Part shown: piece after piece, positions 1 through 8,305 of the stretch | How positions within the stretch are numbered: position 1 is the first letter of the stretch | Layout of the letters: each line of letters begins with the position of its first letter | Origin: Leucobacter rhizosphaerae | Lineage (GTDB): Bacteria; Actinomycetota; Actinomycetes; Actinomycetales; Microbacteriaceae | Reading direction: 5' to 3' | Length of the DNA stretch: 64,000 nt | Assembly: GCF_022919175.1 (NCBI RefSeq) | Contig: NZ_CP095043.1 | Location: 1,612,001 to 1,676,000 of the forward strand | The notes under the pieces: model-generated | Told to the model about the DNA's origin: nothing | The model's database searches: none | The model's input: only the letters and a program-made list of their open reading frames with translations | Position numbers and translations under genes: made by a program

Positions 1-352
1 GCGGCGTCGTCCCCGCGACTGCCGCGTGTGCGCCTTCGAAGACCGTGCCGGCCCCCGTCACGGTCAGCAGCGGGTGGAGGCTGAACCCCTCGTGCGCCCC
101 GAGAGCGGCGAGGGGCGTGATCCCGGACACGTGCGCCACGAGCGGCCCCGGGGCGATCGCCTGGGCCGCCGCGGTGATCTCGGCGTCGGGGACGGCGAGC
201 AATACGAGATCGGCGCCGACGCCGTCGTCACCGCGCCGTCCCGGGGGCAGCAGCGGCACGCCGGCATCGCGGAGCGCCGCGTCGAGCGCGAGCCCCATGC
301 GTCCTCGTCCGACCACCTGCACCCGCACGGGAGCCGGGATCCCGTCCGACAC
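1..352 (-). CDS. DUF2520 / Rossmann-like protein, C-terminus cut by the window edge
   Basis: The frame opens with GTG at 352 immediately after the murB stop and runs off the left edge, so about 117 residues are visible. The N-terminus reads as a Rossmann fold (VRVQVVGRGRMGLALDAAL, then ADLVLLAVPDAEI). It is followed by a VAHVSGITPLAAL segment and a GFSLHPLLTVTGAG stretch. This order fits the Rossmann/DUF2520 proteins, distant relatives of ketopantoate reductase and NADP-dependent imine or acid reductases that often sit near panC in actinobacteria. The nucleotide-binding motif is GRGRMG rather than a strict GxGxxG. Its two-base spacing from murB implies co-transcription. Function beyond nucleotide binding is unknown. 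Confidence 0.7.
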   Translation of the reverse strand, partial: MSDGIPAPVRVQVVGRGRMGLALDAALRDAGVPLLPPGRRGDDGVGADLVLLAVPDAEITAAAQAIAPGPLVAHVSGITPLAALGAHEGFSLHPLLTVTGAGTVFEGAHAAVAGTTP

Positions 353-354
353 GA

Positions 355-1554
355 TTACAGTTCCAATCCGTACAGGTTCGGTTCGGGGGCGAGGATCACG
401 CCGAACTCCTGCTGCACCCGCTGCACGACGAGGCGGGCCAGCTCAGCGACATCCGACGCCGACGCGCCACCGCGGTTGGTGATCGCGAGGGTGTGCTTCG
501 AAGAGATCGCGGCTCCGGAGCCCGGCAGTCGATAGCCCCGCTCGATGCCGGCGTGCTCGATCAACCAGGCCGCGGAGAGCTTCACCATGGGGTCGGCGAC
601 CGGCTCGGGCAACCGCAGCGGCGCACCCGCGGCGAGCTCCTCCAGAGTCGTGACGGCGGGTGCGGGCTCCTCCGCGGCGATCGGGAACCGCGGGGCGTCG
701 GCCGGCAGGGTGCGCGCGAACGCCTCCGTGACGATCGGGTTGGTGAAGAACGACCCCGAGCTCCACGTGTCGTGATCGCTCGGGTCGAGCACCATGCCCT
801 TTGAGGCGCGCAGCCGGAGCACGGAGTCGCGCAGCTGCCGGATCGGCACACGATCCCCGAGTTCGACTCCGAGTGCCTGCGCGAGCTGGGCGTAGGACAC
901 CTCGGCCGTCGGTGCGGGGGCTTCGGCGTGCGCGCCGCGGGTCGCCTCGTCGAACTCCTCGGACAGCATCAGGTCGATCGAGACGACCACGCCCTCGAGT
1001 CCCTGTTTGATGATCGAGTCGCGGTATCCGAGCTCCAGCTCCGCCGCCGGGATCCGGCGCACCTCGCCGCGCTCCAGATCGAGGAACTCGATGGAGTGCA
1101 GCACTTGCGCGAGCTCCTGGCCGTACGCTCCGATGTTCTGGATCGGGGCCGCGCCCGCGGACCCCGGGATCCCGGAGAGCGCCTCGATCCCGGCCCAGCC
1201 GCGATCGACGCACGCGGCGACGAGCAGATCCCAGTCGTGACCCGCCTGCACGCGCAGCCGCACCTCGCCCGGCGCGGATCCGTCCGCCTCATCGGTGATG
1301 CGCGCTGCTCCCGTGTTCCGCACGAGCAGCACCGCGCCCGGGAATCCCTCGTCCGAGACGACCGTATTCGAGCCGCCGCCGAGCAGCATCCAGGGCTCGT
1401 CGCTCCGCCAGAGCTCCAGGGCGTGGGCGACGAGATCCTCCCGCGAGCGCGCGACGATCAGCCGCTCGGCCGGGCCGCCCACGCGCATCGTGGTCAGCTC
1501 CGAGAGCGGCGTGCCGTCTCCGATGGGCTCGGGGACGATGTCGGGGTAGTTCAC
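355..1554 (-). CDS. murB: UDP-N-acetylmuramate dehydrogenase (MurB)
   Basis: This cytoplasmic FAD enzyme uses NADPH to reduce UDP-GlcNAc-enolpyruvate to UDP-MurNAc, a committed step in peptidoglycan synthesis. The 399 residues carry the family landmarks in order: an FAD-binding segment with LGGGSNTVVSDEGF (about 60-75), EALSGIPGSAGAAPIQNIGA (about 120-140) with the FAD contacts, YRDSIIK, SGSFFTNP with the catalytic serine region, and the C-terminal substrate domain ending APEPNLYGLEL. It starts with GTG, overlapping the upstream dehydratase stop as GTGA, which indicates translational coupling. Length is normal for actinobacteria. The order dehydratase pair then murB is a common actinobacterial arrangement. 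Confidence 0.96.
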   Translation of the reverse strand: MNYPDIVPEPIGDGTPLSELTTMRVGGPAERLIVARSREDLVAHALELWRSDEPWMLLGGGSNTVVSDEGFPGAVLLVRNTGAARITDEADGSAPGEVRLRVQAGHDWDLLVAACVDRGWAGIEALSGIPGSAGAAPIQNIGAYGQELAQVLHSIEFLDLERGEVRRIPAAELELGYRDSIIKQGLEGVVVSIDLMLSEEFDEATRGAHAEAPAPTAEVSYAQLAQALGVELGDRVPIRQLRDSVLRLRASKGMVLDPSDHDTWSSGSFFTNPIVTEAFARTLPADAPRFPIAAEEPAPAVTTLEELAAGAPLRLPEPVADPMVKLSAAWLIEHAGIERGYRLPGSGAAISSKHTLAITNRGGASASDVAELARLVVQRVQQEFGVILAPEPNLYGLEL

Positions 1555-2000
1555 GCGAACGCCGCGACCAACTGCGACTTGCCGAGCACGGTCGCGCCGT
1601 CGAAGACCACCTTGAGGTCGATCCGCGCGGTGCGGGCCTCGGCGTCGAGCGCGCCCACCGTCGCGGTCACGGTCAGCGTGGCTCCGGCCTCGGCGTCGAC
1701 CGGCACGGGGCGGGTGAAGCGCGACTGGAAGTCGGCGACGTGCCCCGCGGCACCGAGCCAGTCGGTCGCGACGGAGCCGGCGACCCCCATCGTGAGCATG
1801 CCGTGCGCGAGCACGCCGGGCAGGCCGACGGACGCGGCGACGTCGTCGCGGTAGTGGATGGGGTTGAAGTCGCCCGACGCCCCGGCGTAGCGCACGAGGG
1901 TGTCGCGGGTCAGGTGCACATCGCGCTCGGCGACGACGTCGCCCACGCTCAGCTGCTCGAACGTCGGAGCAGCGACGGAACCGGCAGTGGCGGCGCTCAT
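1551..2000 (-). CDS. MaoC-like hot-dog dehydratase (HadB-like)
   Basis: This 149-residue hot-dog protein belongs to the MaoC/R-hydratase family. The central segment reads LVRYAGASGDFNPIHYRDDVAASVGLP, and its D-F-N-P-I-H core supplies the hydratase Asp and His dyad. It is followed by LAHGMLTMG, also typical of the family. In actinobacteria such proteins form a heterodimer with a partner that has lost the active site, here the next gene upstream (1997-2446). By analogy the pair would dehydrate (3R)-hydroxyacyl thioesters in fatty-acid metabolism. The gene overlaps both neighbours by four bases, so the three are probably one operon. Confidence 0.88.
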   Translation of the reverse strand: MSAATAGSVAAPTFEQLSVGDVVAERDVHLTRDTLVRYAGASGDFNPIHYRDDVAASVGLPGVLAHGMLTMGVAGSVATDWLGAAGHVADFQSRFTRPVPVDAEAGATLTVTATVGALDAEARTARIDLKVVFDGATVLGKSQLVAAFA

Positions 2001-2446
2001 GCGGCCTCCTCCCCTCGCACGACGAGCGTGGAGATGGCGGTCACGACGTGCGCGCCATCGGCGTCGACGATGTCGCTCGACGCGGTCACCATCGAGTGAC
2101 CGCCCAGCTGCTTCACCGCGGCGATGGTGAGTGTGGCGGTGAGCTCATCGCCGGCGACGATCGGTCGGGAGTAGGTGAACCGCTGGTCGCCGTGCACCAC
2201 TCGGGAGAAATCGACGCCGGCCTCGGCGTCACCGAGCAGCTGGGCCAGCGTCGCCTCCTGCACCGTCACGGCGAAGGTCGGCGGCGCCACGACATCGGCG
2301 AAGCCCGCGACGCGGGCAGCCTCGGGATCGAGGTGCACCGGGGAATCACTCAGAACGGCGCGCGCGAACTCGCGCACCTTCTCACGGCCGACGAGGTACG
2401 GGGCGGTTGGCGGGTAGACCCGGCCTTGAATGTCTGGATTGACCAC
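1997..2446 (-). CDS. MaoC family N-terminal (FAS1-type) dehydratase subunit, HadA/HadC-like
   Basis: This 149-residue protein is the usual partner of the downstream HadB-like subunit. It has the LVGREKVREFARAV opening, a segment SDSPVHLDPEAARVAGF, and VVAPPTFAVTVQ, which are hallmarks of the MaoC N-terminal-like hot-dog domain (PF13452 type). The D-x-x-x-x-H dyad of the active subunit is absent here, as expected for the substrate-channel subunit. The start is GTG (VNPDIQGRVY), with the four-base overlap to the HadB-like gene downstream. The probable role is as the structural half of a (3R)-hydroxyacyl dehydratase heterodimer; the exact substrate chain length is not visible. Confidence 0.86.
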   Translation of the reverse strand: MVNPDIQGRVYPPTAPYLVGREKVREFARAVLSDSPVHLDPEAARVAGFADVVAPPTFAVTVQEATLAQLLGDAEAGVDFSRVVHGDQRFTYSRPIVAGDELTATLTIAAVKQLGGHSMVTASSDIVDADGAHVVTAISTLVVRGEEAA

Positions 2447-2488
2447 ACGCTCAGTCTACAGAGGGCCGGGTGCCCCGCTCGGGATCGG

Positions 2489-3151
2489 CTACTTGCGCCC
2501 GCCGAGGAGGCCGCCGAGCAGATCTCCGAGGCCGCCGCCGGAGGACTGCTGCGACGATCCGCCGCCCAGGAGCCCGCCGAGCACGTCCCCCAGGCCGCCG
2601 TCGCTCCCCTGAGCGGATCCGGACTTCGCGGATCCTGACGGCGCCGATCCGCCGCCGAGCAGCCCGCCGAGCAAGTCCCCGAGTACGCCGCCCAAGCCGC
2701 CCGCGTCGCCCGACGCGGGCGTGGTGCCAGAGCCCGCGGATCCCGCACCGCCGAGCTTGCCCGCGAGGAACTGCATGACGAGCGGCGCGAGGATCGGGAG
2801 CAGCTGCGGCAGGAGATCCGAGATCACGGAGCTGCCCGACTGCGCGCCGAGCGCCTTCGTCACGCTCTCCTGCTTGTCGCCGAGCACGTGCGAGACGATC
2901 TTTCCGCCGTCCTCGGTGTCGATGGCGTTGAGATCGAGTGAACCCGCGGCGGGTTCGTGGCGCTGCAGGGCCCGCTCGAGCTTCTCGGCGCCGTCGCGGT
3001 CGCTCGCGTTCACGGCCATGCCGCCGACGAGACCGGGGAGCGCCTGGCGGACCGCGGCGTCGATGGTCGACTCGTCGACCCCGAATCGCTGGGCGAGTTC
3101 TCCCATGGGGATCTGCTGCAGGAGGGCGTCGAGGTCAGAGGATGATGCCAT
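2489..3151 (-). CDS. DUF937 domain protein with glycine/leucine repeat tail
   Basis: The N-terminal half (about residues 5-120) is a helical DUF937 domain: [20 protein letters not shown], then [18 protein letters not shown], then a stretch containing [16 protein letters not shown]. The region near residues 95-125 ([20 protein letters not shown]) is hydrophobic but reads as amphipathic helices rather than a clear membrane segment. The last 80 residues are low-complexity repeats of [12 protein letters not shown] with serine/glycine linkers, which can mispair in alignments. DUF937 proteins are widespread in actinobacteria and their function is unknown. It is divergent from the carboxylase gene across a 229-bp promoter region (3152-3380) in which I see no other feature. 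Confidence 0.85.
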   Translation of the reverse strand: MASSSDLDALLQQIPMGELAQRFGVDESTIDAAVRQALPGLVGGMAVNASDRDGAEKLERALQRHEPAAGSLDLNAIDTEDGGKIVSHVLGDKQESVTKALGAQSGSSVISDLLPQLLPILAPLVMQFLAGKLGGAGSAGSGTTPASGDAGGLGGVLGDLLGGLLGGGSAPSGSAKSGSAQGSDGGLGDVLGGLLGGGSSQQSSGGGLGDLLGGLLGGRK

Positions 3152-3380
3152 GTGTGATCGTGCTCCAGTGATGGGGGTCGCAAGCGACCGTCGTCGAGCT
3201 CAGCGCCCGGGCACACCTCCCTGTGGTGCCGCTCCCAGCGTACTCCGCCGCCCGTCCGCGCGGGAGGCGAATTCTGGAGCGTGCGCCACGCCCCCCGCTG
3301 TGAGGACACAACGCGAATCCCGGAAATGTTTGTGCGATATATCCAAGGCTCGGTCCCCGGCCTCCAATAGGCTGGAGCGC

Positions 3381-5147
3381 ATGTCGCGTATTCGTAAAGT
3401 GCTCATCGCCAACCGCGGTGAGATCGCCGTCCGCATCATCCGAGCCGCCGCCGACAGCGGGATCGCCTCCGTCGCCGTCTACGCCGACCAGGATCGTGAT
3501 GCGATGCACGCCCAGCTGGCGGACGAGGCGTACGGCCTCGGCGGCACGACGAGCGCCGAGACGTACCTCGTGATCGACAAGATCCTCGCCGTGGCCCGCC
3601 GATCCGGAGCCGACGCCGTGCACCCCGGATACGGCTTCCTCGCGGAGAACGCGGACTTCGCGCGCGCCGTCATCGCCGCGGGTCTGACCTGGATCGGCCC
3701 GGGCCCCGACGCGATCGAGCGGCTCGGCGACAAGGTCTCCGCTCGCCACGTCGCGGAGGCCGTGAACGCTCCCCTCGCCCCGGGCACCAGCGATCCGGTG
3801 CAGGACGCGTCCGAGGTCATCGCCTTCGCCGACGAGTTCGGACTGCCCGTCGCCATCAAGGCGGCGTTCGGCGGCGGCGGCCGCGGCCTGAAGGTCGCCT
3901 ACGAGCGTGACGAGATCGCGGAGCTCTTCGATTCCGCCACCCGCGAAGCCATCTCGGCATTCGGTCGTGGCGAGTGCTTCGTCGAGAAGTACCTCGAGAA
4001 GCCGCGCCACGTCGAGACCCAGTGCCTCGCCGACCAGCACGGCAACGTCGTGGTCGTGTCGACGCGCGACTGCTCGCTGCAGCGCCGCCACCAGAAGCTC
4101 GTCGAGGAGGCGCCCGCGCCGTTCCTCACCGAGGCCCAGAACGCCGAGCTGTACCGGGCGTCGAAGGAGATCCTGCGCGAGGTCGGCTACGTCGGCGCCG
4201 GCACCTGCGAGTTCCTCGTCGCCCGCGACGGCACGGTCTCGTTCCTCGAGGTCAACACCCGTCTGCAGGTCGAGCACCCCGTCTCCGAGGAGGTGACCGG
4301 GATCGACCTCGTGCGCGAGCAGTTCCGCATCGCCGAGGGCGGCGTCATCGACTACGCCGATCCGGTGGCGCACGGGCACTCCTTCGAGTTCCGCCTCAAC
4401 GGCGAGGATCCCGGGAACGGCTTCCTCCCCGCGCCCGGCCCCGTCACGCTGTTCAAGGCGGCCTCCGGCCCCGGCGTGCGCGTCGATACCGGTGTCGCTT
4501 CCGGCGACGTCGTGTCGGGATCCTTCGACTCGATGCTCGGCAAGCTGATCGTGACCGGTGCCACCCGCGAGCAGGCGCTCGAGCGCGCGCGCCGCGCCCT
4601 CGACGAGTTCGAGGTGCTCGGCCTGCCCACCGTGCTGCCGTTCCACCGGAAGATCGTGCGCGATCCCGCGTTCACCGCGCCCGACGGGGAATTCGGCGTG
4701 TACACGCTGTGGATCGAGAACGAGTTCGTGAACGACCTCGAGCCCTGGGAGGGCGAGCTGCAGGCGCTCGCGACCGATCCGAAGCGCCAGACGGTGGTCG
4801 TCGAGGTCGCGGGGCGTCGCGTCGAGGTCACCATGCCCGCCACGCTGCTGCCGCTCGTGGATCAGGACGTCACACGCGGACCGGCGCCGAAGCGCGCGAA
4901 GGGGGCCGGGATCTCCACGACAACCGGCGACTCGGTCGCGGCTCCGATGCAGGCGACCGTCGTGAAGGTCGCGGTCGACGAGGGCCAGTCGGTCACCGAG
5001 GGCGACCTGGTCGTGGTGCTCGAGGCGATGAAGATGGAGCAGTCGATCTACGCGCACCGCGACGGTGTCGTGCAGGGCGTGGACGCTCCGGTCGGGCAGA
5101 CGGTGCCGAACGGGCATCAGCTGCTCGCGATCGTCGATCCGGCCTAG
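3381..5147 (+). CDS. Acetyl/propionyl-CoA carboxylase alpha chain (biotin carboxylase + BCCP)
   Basis: This 588-residue fused subunit carboxylates its own biotin with ATP and bicarbonate. With a beta carboxyltransferase not in this window it makes malonyl- or methylmalonyl-CoA. The start [20 protein letters not shown] is the canonical biotin-carboxylase N-terminus, so the upstream open frame is ignored. The ATP-grasp loop is [12 protein letters not shown] (about 165-176). [18 protein letters not shown] holds the catalytic Glu, Asn and Arg residues. The C-terminal biotinyl domain (about 515-588) contains EAMKMEQ with the biotin-accepting Lys at residue 551. Length and order match actinobacterial AccA3-type subunits. 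A perfect hairpin follows the stop. Confidence 0.95.
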   Translation: MSRIRKVLIANRGEIAVRIIRAAADSGIASVAVYADQDRDAMHAQLADEAYGLGGTTSAETYLVIDKILAVARRSGADAVHPGYGFLAENADFARAVIAAGLTWIGPGPDAIERLGDKVSARHVAEAVNAPLAPGTSDPVQDASEVIAFADEFGLPVAIKAAFGGGGRGLKVAYERDEIAELFDSATREAISAFGRGECFVEKYLEKPRHVETQCLADQHGNVVVVSTRDCSLQRRHQKLVEEAPAPFLTEAQNAELYRASKEILREVGYVGAGTCEFLVARDGTVSFLEVNTRLQVEHPVSEEVTGIDLVREQFRIAEGGVIDYADPVAHGHSFEFRLNGEDPGNGFLPAPGPVTLFKAASGPGVRVDTGVASGDVVSGSFDSMLGKLIVTGATREQALERARRALDEFEVLGLPTVLPFHRKIVRDPAFTAPDGEFGVYTLWIENEFVNDLEPWEGELQALATDPKRQTVVVEVAGRRVEVTMPATLLPLVDQDVTRGPAPKRAKGAGISTTTGDSVAAPMQATVVKVAVDEGQSVTEGDLVVVLEAMKMEQSIYAHRDGVVQGVDAPVGQTVPNGHQLLAIVDPA

Positions 5148-5166
5148 GGGCGGGCGCCTCGGGGCT

Positions 5167-5193
5167 GAGCGGCCCCGGGTCCCGGGGCCGCTC
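5167..5193 (+). terminator. Perfect 13-bp hairpin after the carboxylase gene
   Basis: The arms GAGCGGCCCCGGG (5167-5179) and CCCGGGGCCGCTC (5181-5193) are exact reverse complements around a single T; in RNA the inner pairs would open to form the loop. It lies 20 bases after the carboxylase stop. No T-run follows, which is usual for actinobacterial terminator-like hairpins. It probably ends or protects the carboxylase transcript. Confidence 0.7.
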
Positions 5194-5232
5194 GCCCGGG
5201 GATCCCGAATCGACGGACCCCGGACCTCGGGC

Positions 5233-5328
5233 TCACTCGCACGGGGATCCTTGCGGGGTCACTTTGGTGGGGTCCTTCGGCCTCGCGACCCCTCACAACT
5301 GACCCCGCAAGGATCCCGCCTCGAGTGA
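5233..5328. repeat. 96-bp intergenic palindromic element
   Basis: Most of the 5148-5469 intergenic region is occupied by two structures: the hairpin at 5167-5193 and this larger palindrome. Its inner arms, GGGATCCTTGCGGGGTC (5244-5260) and GACCCCGCAAGGATCCC (5301-5317), are exact 17-base reverse complements separated by 40 bases. Outer arms TCACTCG (5233-5239) and CGAGTGA (5322-5328) add seven more pairs at symmetric distance. The 13-mer CCTCGAGTGAACG at its right end recurs in the palindrome near 61957. It lies upstream of the flavin monooxygenase gene. Its role is unknown: terminator, mRNA-processing site or a dispersed repeat. Confidence 0.7.
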
Positions 5329-5469
5329 ACGGAGAAGACCCTCCGCCGGATCGCCGGGTTGCACTGCGCTCACTCGGGATGTGGGTGCGTGGAATCCACG
5401 GGGCTGGCGTGTGCATCTCACGCACAGCCGCCGGGGAATAGCGTGCGGGGATCCCGCGTTCTTCCCCCT

Positions 5470-6456
5470 ATGACCGCAACCCCGCTCTCGATCCTCGATC
5501 TCGCCACAGTCGAAGCGGACGGCAGCATCGCCGACGCGTTCCGCCACTCCGTCGACATCGCGCAGCTCGCCGAACGCAGCGGGTACACGCGGGTGCTCTA
5601 TGCCGAGCATCACAACATGCCCTCGATCGCCTCGAGCGCCACCTCGGTGCTCATCGCGCACATCGCCGCGCACACCGAGTCGATCGGCCTCGGCGCCGGC
5701 GGCGTGATGCTGCCGAACCACTCACCGCTCGTGATCGCCGAGCAGTTCGGCATGCTCGCCGAGCTGCACCCGGGCCGGATCGGCCTCGGTCTCGGCCGCG
5801 CCCCCGGCACCGATGGCGCCACCTTCCGCGCCCTGCGACGCACGTACGAGGCCGCCGAGAGCTTCCCGAACGACGTGCTCGAACTCCAGCGCTACCTCTC
5901 CGACGACCAGCCCCGCACCGCGGTGAATGCCTACCCGGGGCGCGGCACGAAGGTTCCGCTCACGATCCTCGGTTCGAGTCTCTTCGGCGCGAGCCTCGCA
6001 GCGCAGCTCGGCCTCCCCTACTCCTTCGCGTCGCACTTCGCCCCGCAGTCGCTCACCGCCGCGGTGCAGCACTACCGCGCGAACTACGTGCCGAGCGCGG
6101 CCCACCCCGAGCCGTACGTGAGCGCCGGCGTCAACGTCGTCGCGGCCGAGACGGACGAGGCCGCGGAGGCGCTGTTCGCGCGCACCGAGGTGGATCGGAT
6201 CCGCCGGTTCCTCTCCCGCGGTCGCGAGCAGGAGCTCACGACCGACGAGGCCTCCCAGCTCTTCGACACCCCCGCGGCGACCGAGATCCGGGGCATGCTG
6301 AAGTACACCGCGATCGGCGGTCGGGATCGGGTGCGGAGCGAGCTCGAGGCCTTCGCAGCTTTCGCGGACGCCGACGAACTCGTCACGGTGCACGCCGCAC
6401 CGACGCGGGCGGAGCAGCTCGCGTCGGTGCAGATCGCGGCGCCCGAAGCGTCCTAG
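5470..6456 (+). CDS. LLM class flavin-dependent oxidoreductase (MsnO8-type)
   Basis: This 328-residue bacterial-luciferase-like TIM barrel uses reduced flavin and oxygen; the substrate cannot be read from sequence. Landmarks are [15 protein letters not shown] at the start, [18 protein letters not shown] (family signature), [36 protein letters not shown], and [20 protein letters not shown]. This pattern is that of the MsnO8 subgroup. The ATG at 5470 begins exactly at the conserved PLSILDLA motif. The gene is monocistronic and ends convergently with the SDR gene across a hairpin. Confidence 0.9.
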   Translation: MTATPLSILDLATVEADGSIADAFRHSVDIAQLAERSGYTRVLYAEHHNMPSIASSATSVLIAHIAAHTESIGLGAGGVMLPNHSPLVIAEQFGMLAELHPGRIGLGLGRAPGTDGATFRALRRTYEAAESFPNDVLELQRYLSDDQPRTAVNAYPGRGTKVPLTILGSSLFGASLAAQLGLPYSFASHFAPQSLTAAVQHYRANYVPSAAHPEPYVSAGVNVVAAETDEAAEALFARTEVDRIRRFLSRGREQELTTDEASQLFDTPAATEIRGMLKYTAIGGRDRVRSELEAFAAFADADELVTVHAAPTRAEQLASVQIAAPEAS

Positions 6457-6464
6457 GCCGGAAA

Positions 6465-6516
6465 CGGGCGCGGGATCCGGCGCAGGATCACTTCCCCGCC
6501 CCGGATCCCGCGTCCG
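6465..6516. terminator. Bidirectional hairpin between convergent genes
   Basis: The arms GCGGGATCCGG (6470-6480) and CCGGATCCCGC (6501-6511) are exact reverse complements. Further pairs, including one G-T, extend the stem outward to about 6465 and 6516. It lies in the short gap where the flavin monooxygenase gene and the minus-strand SDR gene converge, so it can serve both. Confidence 0.6.
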
Positions 6517-6525
6517 ATCCCCCGC

Positions 6526-7530
6526 CTACTGCACCGACCAGCCGCCGTCCGACGGCAGGATGGCGCCGTTGATGTTCACGCCGTCATCGCTGAGCAGGAA
6601 GGTGATCGACGCCGCGAGCTGCTCCGGCGTCGCGAGCGACGGGATCGAGGACTGGAACGGCTGCAGCCGCGCGCTGCCCGCCTCAGAGACGTTCGGGGGG
6701 AAGGGGATCCCGGTCGCGACGCCGCCCGGCGCGATCGCGTTGATGCGGAGCCCCTGCGTGGCGTACATGAACGCGGCGCTCTTCGTCAGCCCGATCACCC
6801 CGTGCTTCGACACCGTGTAGGCATTGCCCGACGCGCTGCCGCGGAGACCGGCCTCCGACGACACGTTCACCACGGACCCCTGCCCGGCCGCGAGCATCAG
6901 CGGCACGACCGCGCGGGTGAGCTTGAACACCCCCGTCAGGTTGATCCCGATGACCCGGTCCCAGATCGCGTCGCTCGTCTCGTGGATCGGCGAGAAGTCA
7001 TCGTTGATGCCGGCGACATTCGCGAGCCCGTCGATGCGATCCCCGGCAGCCGCGACCACCCGGTCGATGTCGCCCTGATCGGTGACGTCGGCGCGCACCG
7101 CGACCACGGCGCCCTCCGGGAACGATCCGGCGAGCTCGTCCAGCTTCTCGGCCGAGACGTCGACGGCGACGACGCGGCCGCCCTCGCGGACGATCCGCGA
7201 CGCCGTCGCACGCCCGATCCCGCTCGCGGCACCGGTGACGATGACCGTGCGCCCGTCGAACCGCCCCGTGCTGACGCGCTCCTGCCACCCGGTGGGGGCC
7301 GTCTCCTCCGGGATCTCCCCGCCGTTGACGGAGCGGACGAGATCGTCGATGACCGACTGCGGCATCGTGCCCTGGCTCAGCGCCACGAGCTGCTGCAGCG
7401 GGAGCGCTCGCACCGGATCGAGTGACGCGGCATCGGCGCCCGTCTGCGCGAGCAGGCCGCTGATCGCGGCACCGCCCTCGGGATGATCGAGCCAGTCGCC
7501 GATCGAAGAGTGAGCCGTAAGCGTGGTCAT
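6526..7530 (-). CDS. SDR family oxidoreductase with an unusual N-terminal extension
   Basis: This 334-residue protein has a classical short-chain dehydrogenase domain from about residue 95. It contains the NAD(P) motif TVIVTGAASGIGRATA, the N-A-G-type turn VAGIN, the catalytic Ser in NVSSEAG, and the Y-x-x-x-K pair in AYTVSKHGVIG. An Asp after beta-2 (VVAVDVSAEKL) suggests preference for NAD. The first 95 residues are outside the SDR fold and are helical (DWLDHPEGGAAISGLL, then ALPLQQLVALSQGTMPQSVID). The ATG at 7530 has an upstream GGAGG-like site, and the TetR operator lies behind it. It is divergent from the TetR gene and is its likely target. The substrate is unknown. Confidence 0.85.
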   Translation of the reverse strand: MTTLTAHSSIGDWLDHPEGGAAISGLLAQTGADAASLDPVRALPLQQLVALSQGTMPQSVIDDLVRSVNGGEIPEETAPTGWQERVSTGRFDGRTVIVTGAASGIGRATASRIVREGGRVVAVDVSAEKLDELAGSFPEGAVVAVRADVTDQGDIDRVVAAAGDRIDGLANVAGINDDFSPIHETSDAIWDRVIGINLTGVFKLTRAVVPLMLAAGQGSVVNVSSEAGLRGSASGNAYTVSKHGVIGLTKSAAFMYATQGLRINAIAPGGVATGIPFPPNVSEAGSARLQPFQSSIPSLATPEQLAASITFLLSDDGVNINGAILPSDGGWSVQ

Positions 7531-7596
7531 GGTGCCTCCAACTGTGCAGGGCAGCCGAGATCCGGCCGCCGACCGAGTGTCTTCCGCGCCAGCATA

Positions 7597-7614
7597 CTCC
7601 GACACTTGTCGGAG
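7597..7614. promoter_or_regulatory. Perfect 18-bp palindrome, likely TetR operator
   Basis: CTCCGACACTTGTCGGAG has two exact 8-base arms around CT. It lies in the 164-bp gap between the divergent SDR and TetR genes, 67 bases upstream of the SDR start and 80 bases upstream of the TetR start. Location, length and symmetry fit a TetR-family operator controlling both directions. Confidence 0.75.
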
Positions 7615-7694
7615 AAACAGGTCGTGACCCTCGAATTCGCTGCGAGCACACCCGGAATGGCGCCGCACCCCGCACGCCTGGCACAATCCAGGGT

Positions 7695-8255
7695 ATGGAT
7701 CCCCGAGCCGCCCGCACCCGCGCGTCACTGCAGCGGGCGATCCTGGACCTCGCCGCCGAGCGGCCGATCGGCGAGATCCCGGCCACCGAGATCGTCGCGC
7801 GGGCCGGGGTGAACCGCAGCAGCCTCTATCAGCACTTCGAGGATCGCGAAGAACTCCTCGCGAGCGCGCTCGAATCCATCGAGGTCGCCCACACCCGCAT
7901 CGACCACCCCGTCACGCTCTCCGGAGGGGCGGAGCCGCCACCCGAGCTGCAGCGCTTCGTCGCGCACTTCGCGGAGTACGCCGCGGTGTACCGGACCGCA
8001 CTCGGCCCGCACGGGTCCGCACGGGTCGCGACGCGCGTCCGCGCCCGCATCACCGCCGTCGTGCACGAGGGCATCATGCTCTCCGCGCCGGGGTCCGGGG
8101 GCGCGCTGCCGATCGAGGTCGAGGCCGCCGGCACCGCGGGGGCGCTGCTCGGGATCATCGAGGAGTGGATCCGCCGCGACCCCATGCCGAGCACCGACAC
8201 GGCGACGGCCTGGCTCTGGGGCTATTTGCGCGCTGCGAGATCGCCGAGCCACTGA
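7695..8255 (+). CDS. TetR/AcrR family transcriptional regulator
   Basis: This 186-residue protein has an N-terminal TetR helix-turn-helix (about residues 8-55): ILDLAAERPIGEIPATEIVARAGVNRSSLYQHFEDREELL. The key V-N-R-S-S-L-Y-Q-H-F recognition-helix pattern is intact. The C-terminal half is a helical ligand domain with WIRRDPMPSTDTATAWLWG near the end, similar to TetR_C_11-type domains. It is divergent from the SDR gene, with a perfect 18-bp palindrome between them, so repression of the SDR gene and of itself is likely. The inducer is unknown, perhaps the SDR substrate. Confidence 0.92.
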   Translation: MDPRAARTRASLQRAILDLAAERPIGEIPATEIVARAGVNRSSLYQHFEDREELLASALESIEVAHTRIDHPVTLSGGAEPPPELQRFVAHFAEYAAVYRTALGPHGSARVATRVRARITAVVHEGIMLSAPGSGGALPIEVEAAGTAGALLGIIEEWIRRDPMPSTDTATAWLWGYLRAARSPSH

Positions 8256-8305
8256 GGGGCACCGGATCCCGCAGCGGACCCGCGCACTGGCGACTGACGA
8301 CGCAC

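Noticed and set aside
2489..2720. Tandem GC-rich repeats resembling a CRISPR or satellite array
   Set aside because: They encode the LGGLLGG tail of the DUF937 protein in frame, with irregular units and no spacers.
3135..5117. 660-codon open frame antisense to the acyl-CoA carboxylase gene
   Set aside because: The plus strand encodes a textbook carboxylase with all motifs. The antisense product is Arg/Gly/Val-rich with no domains.
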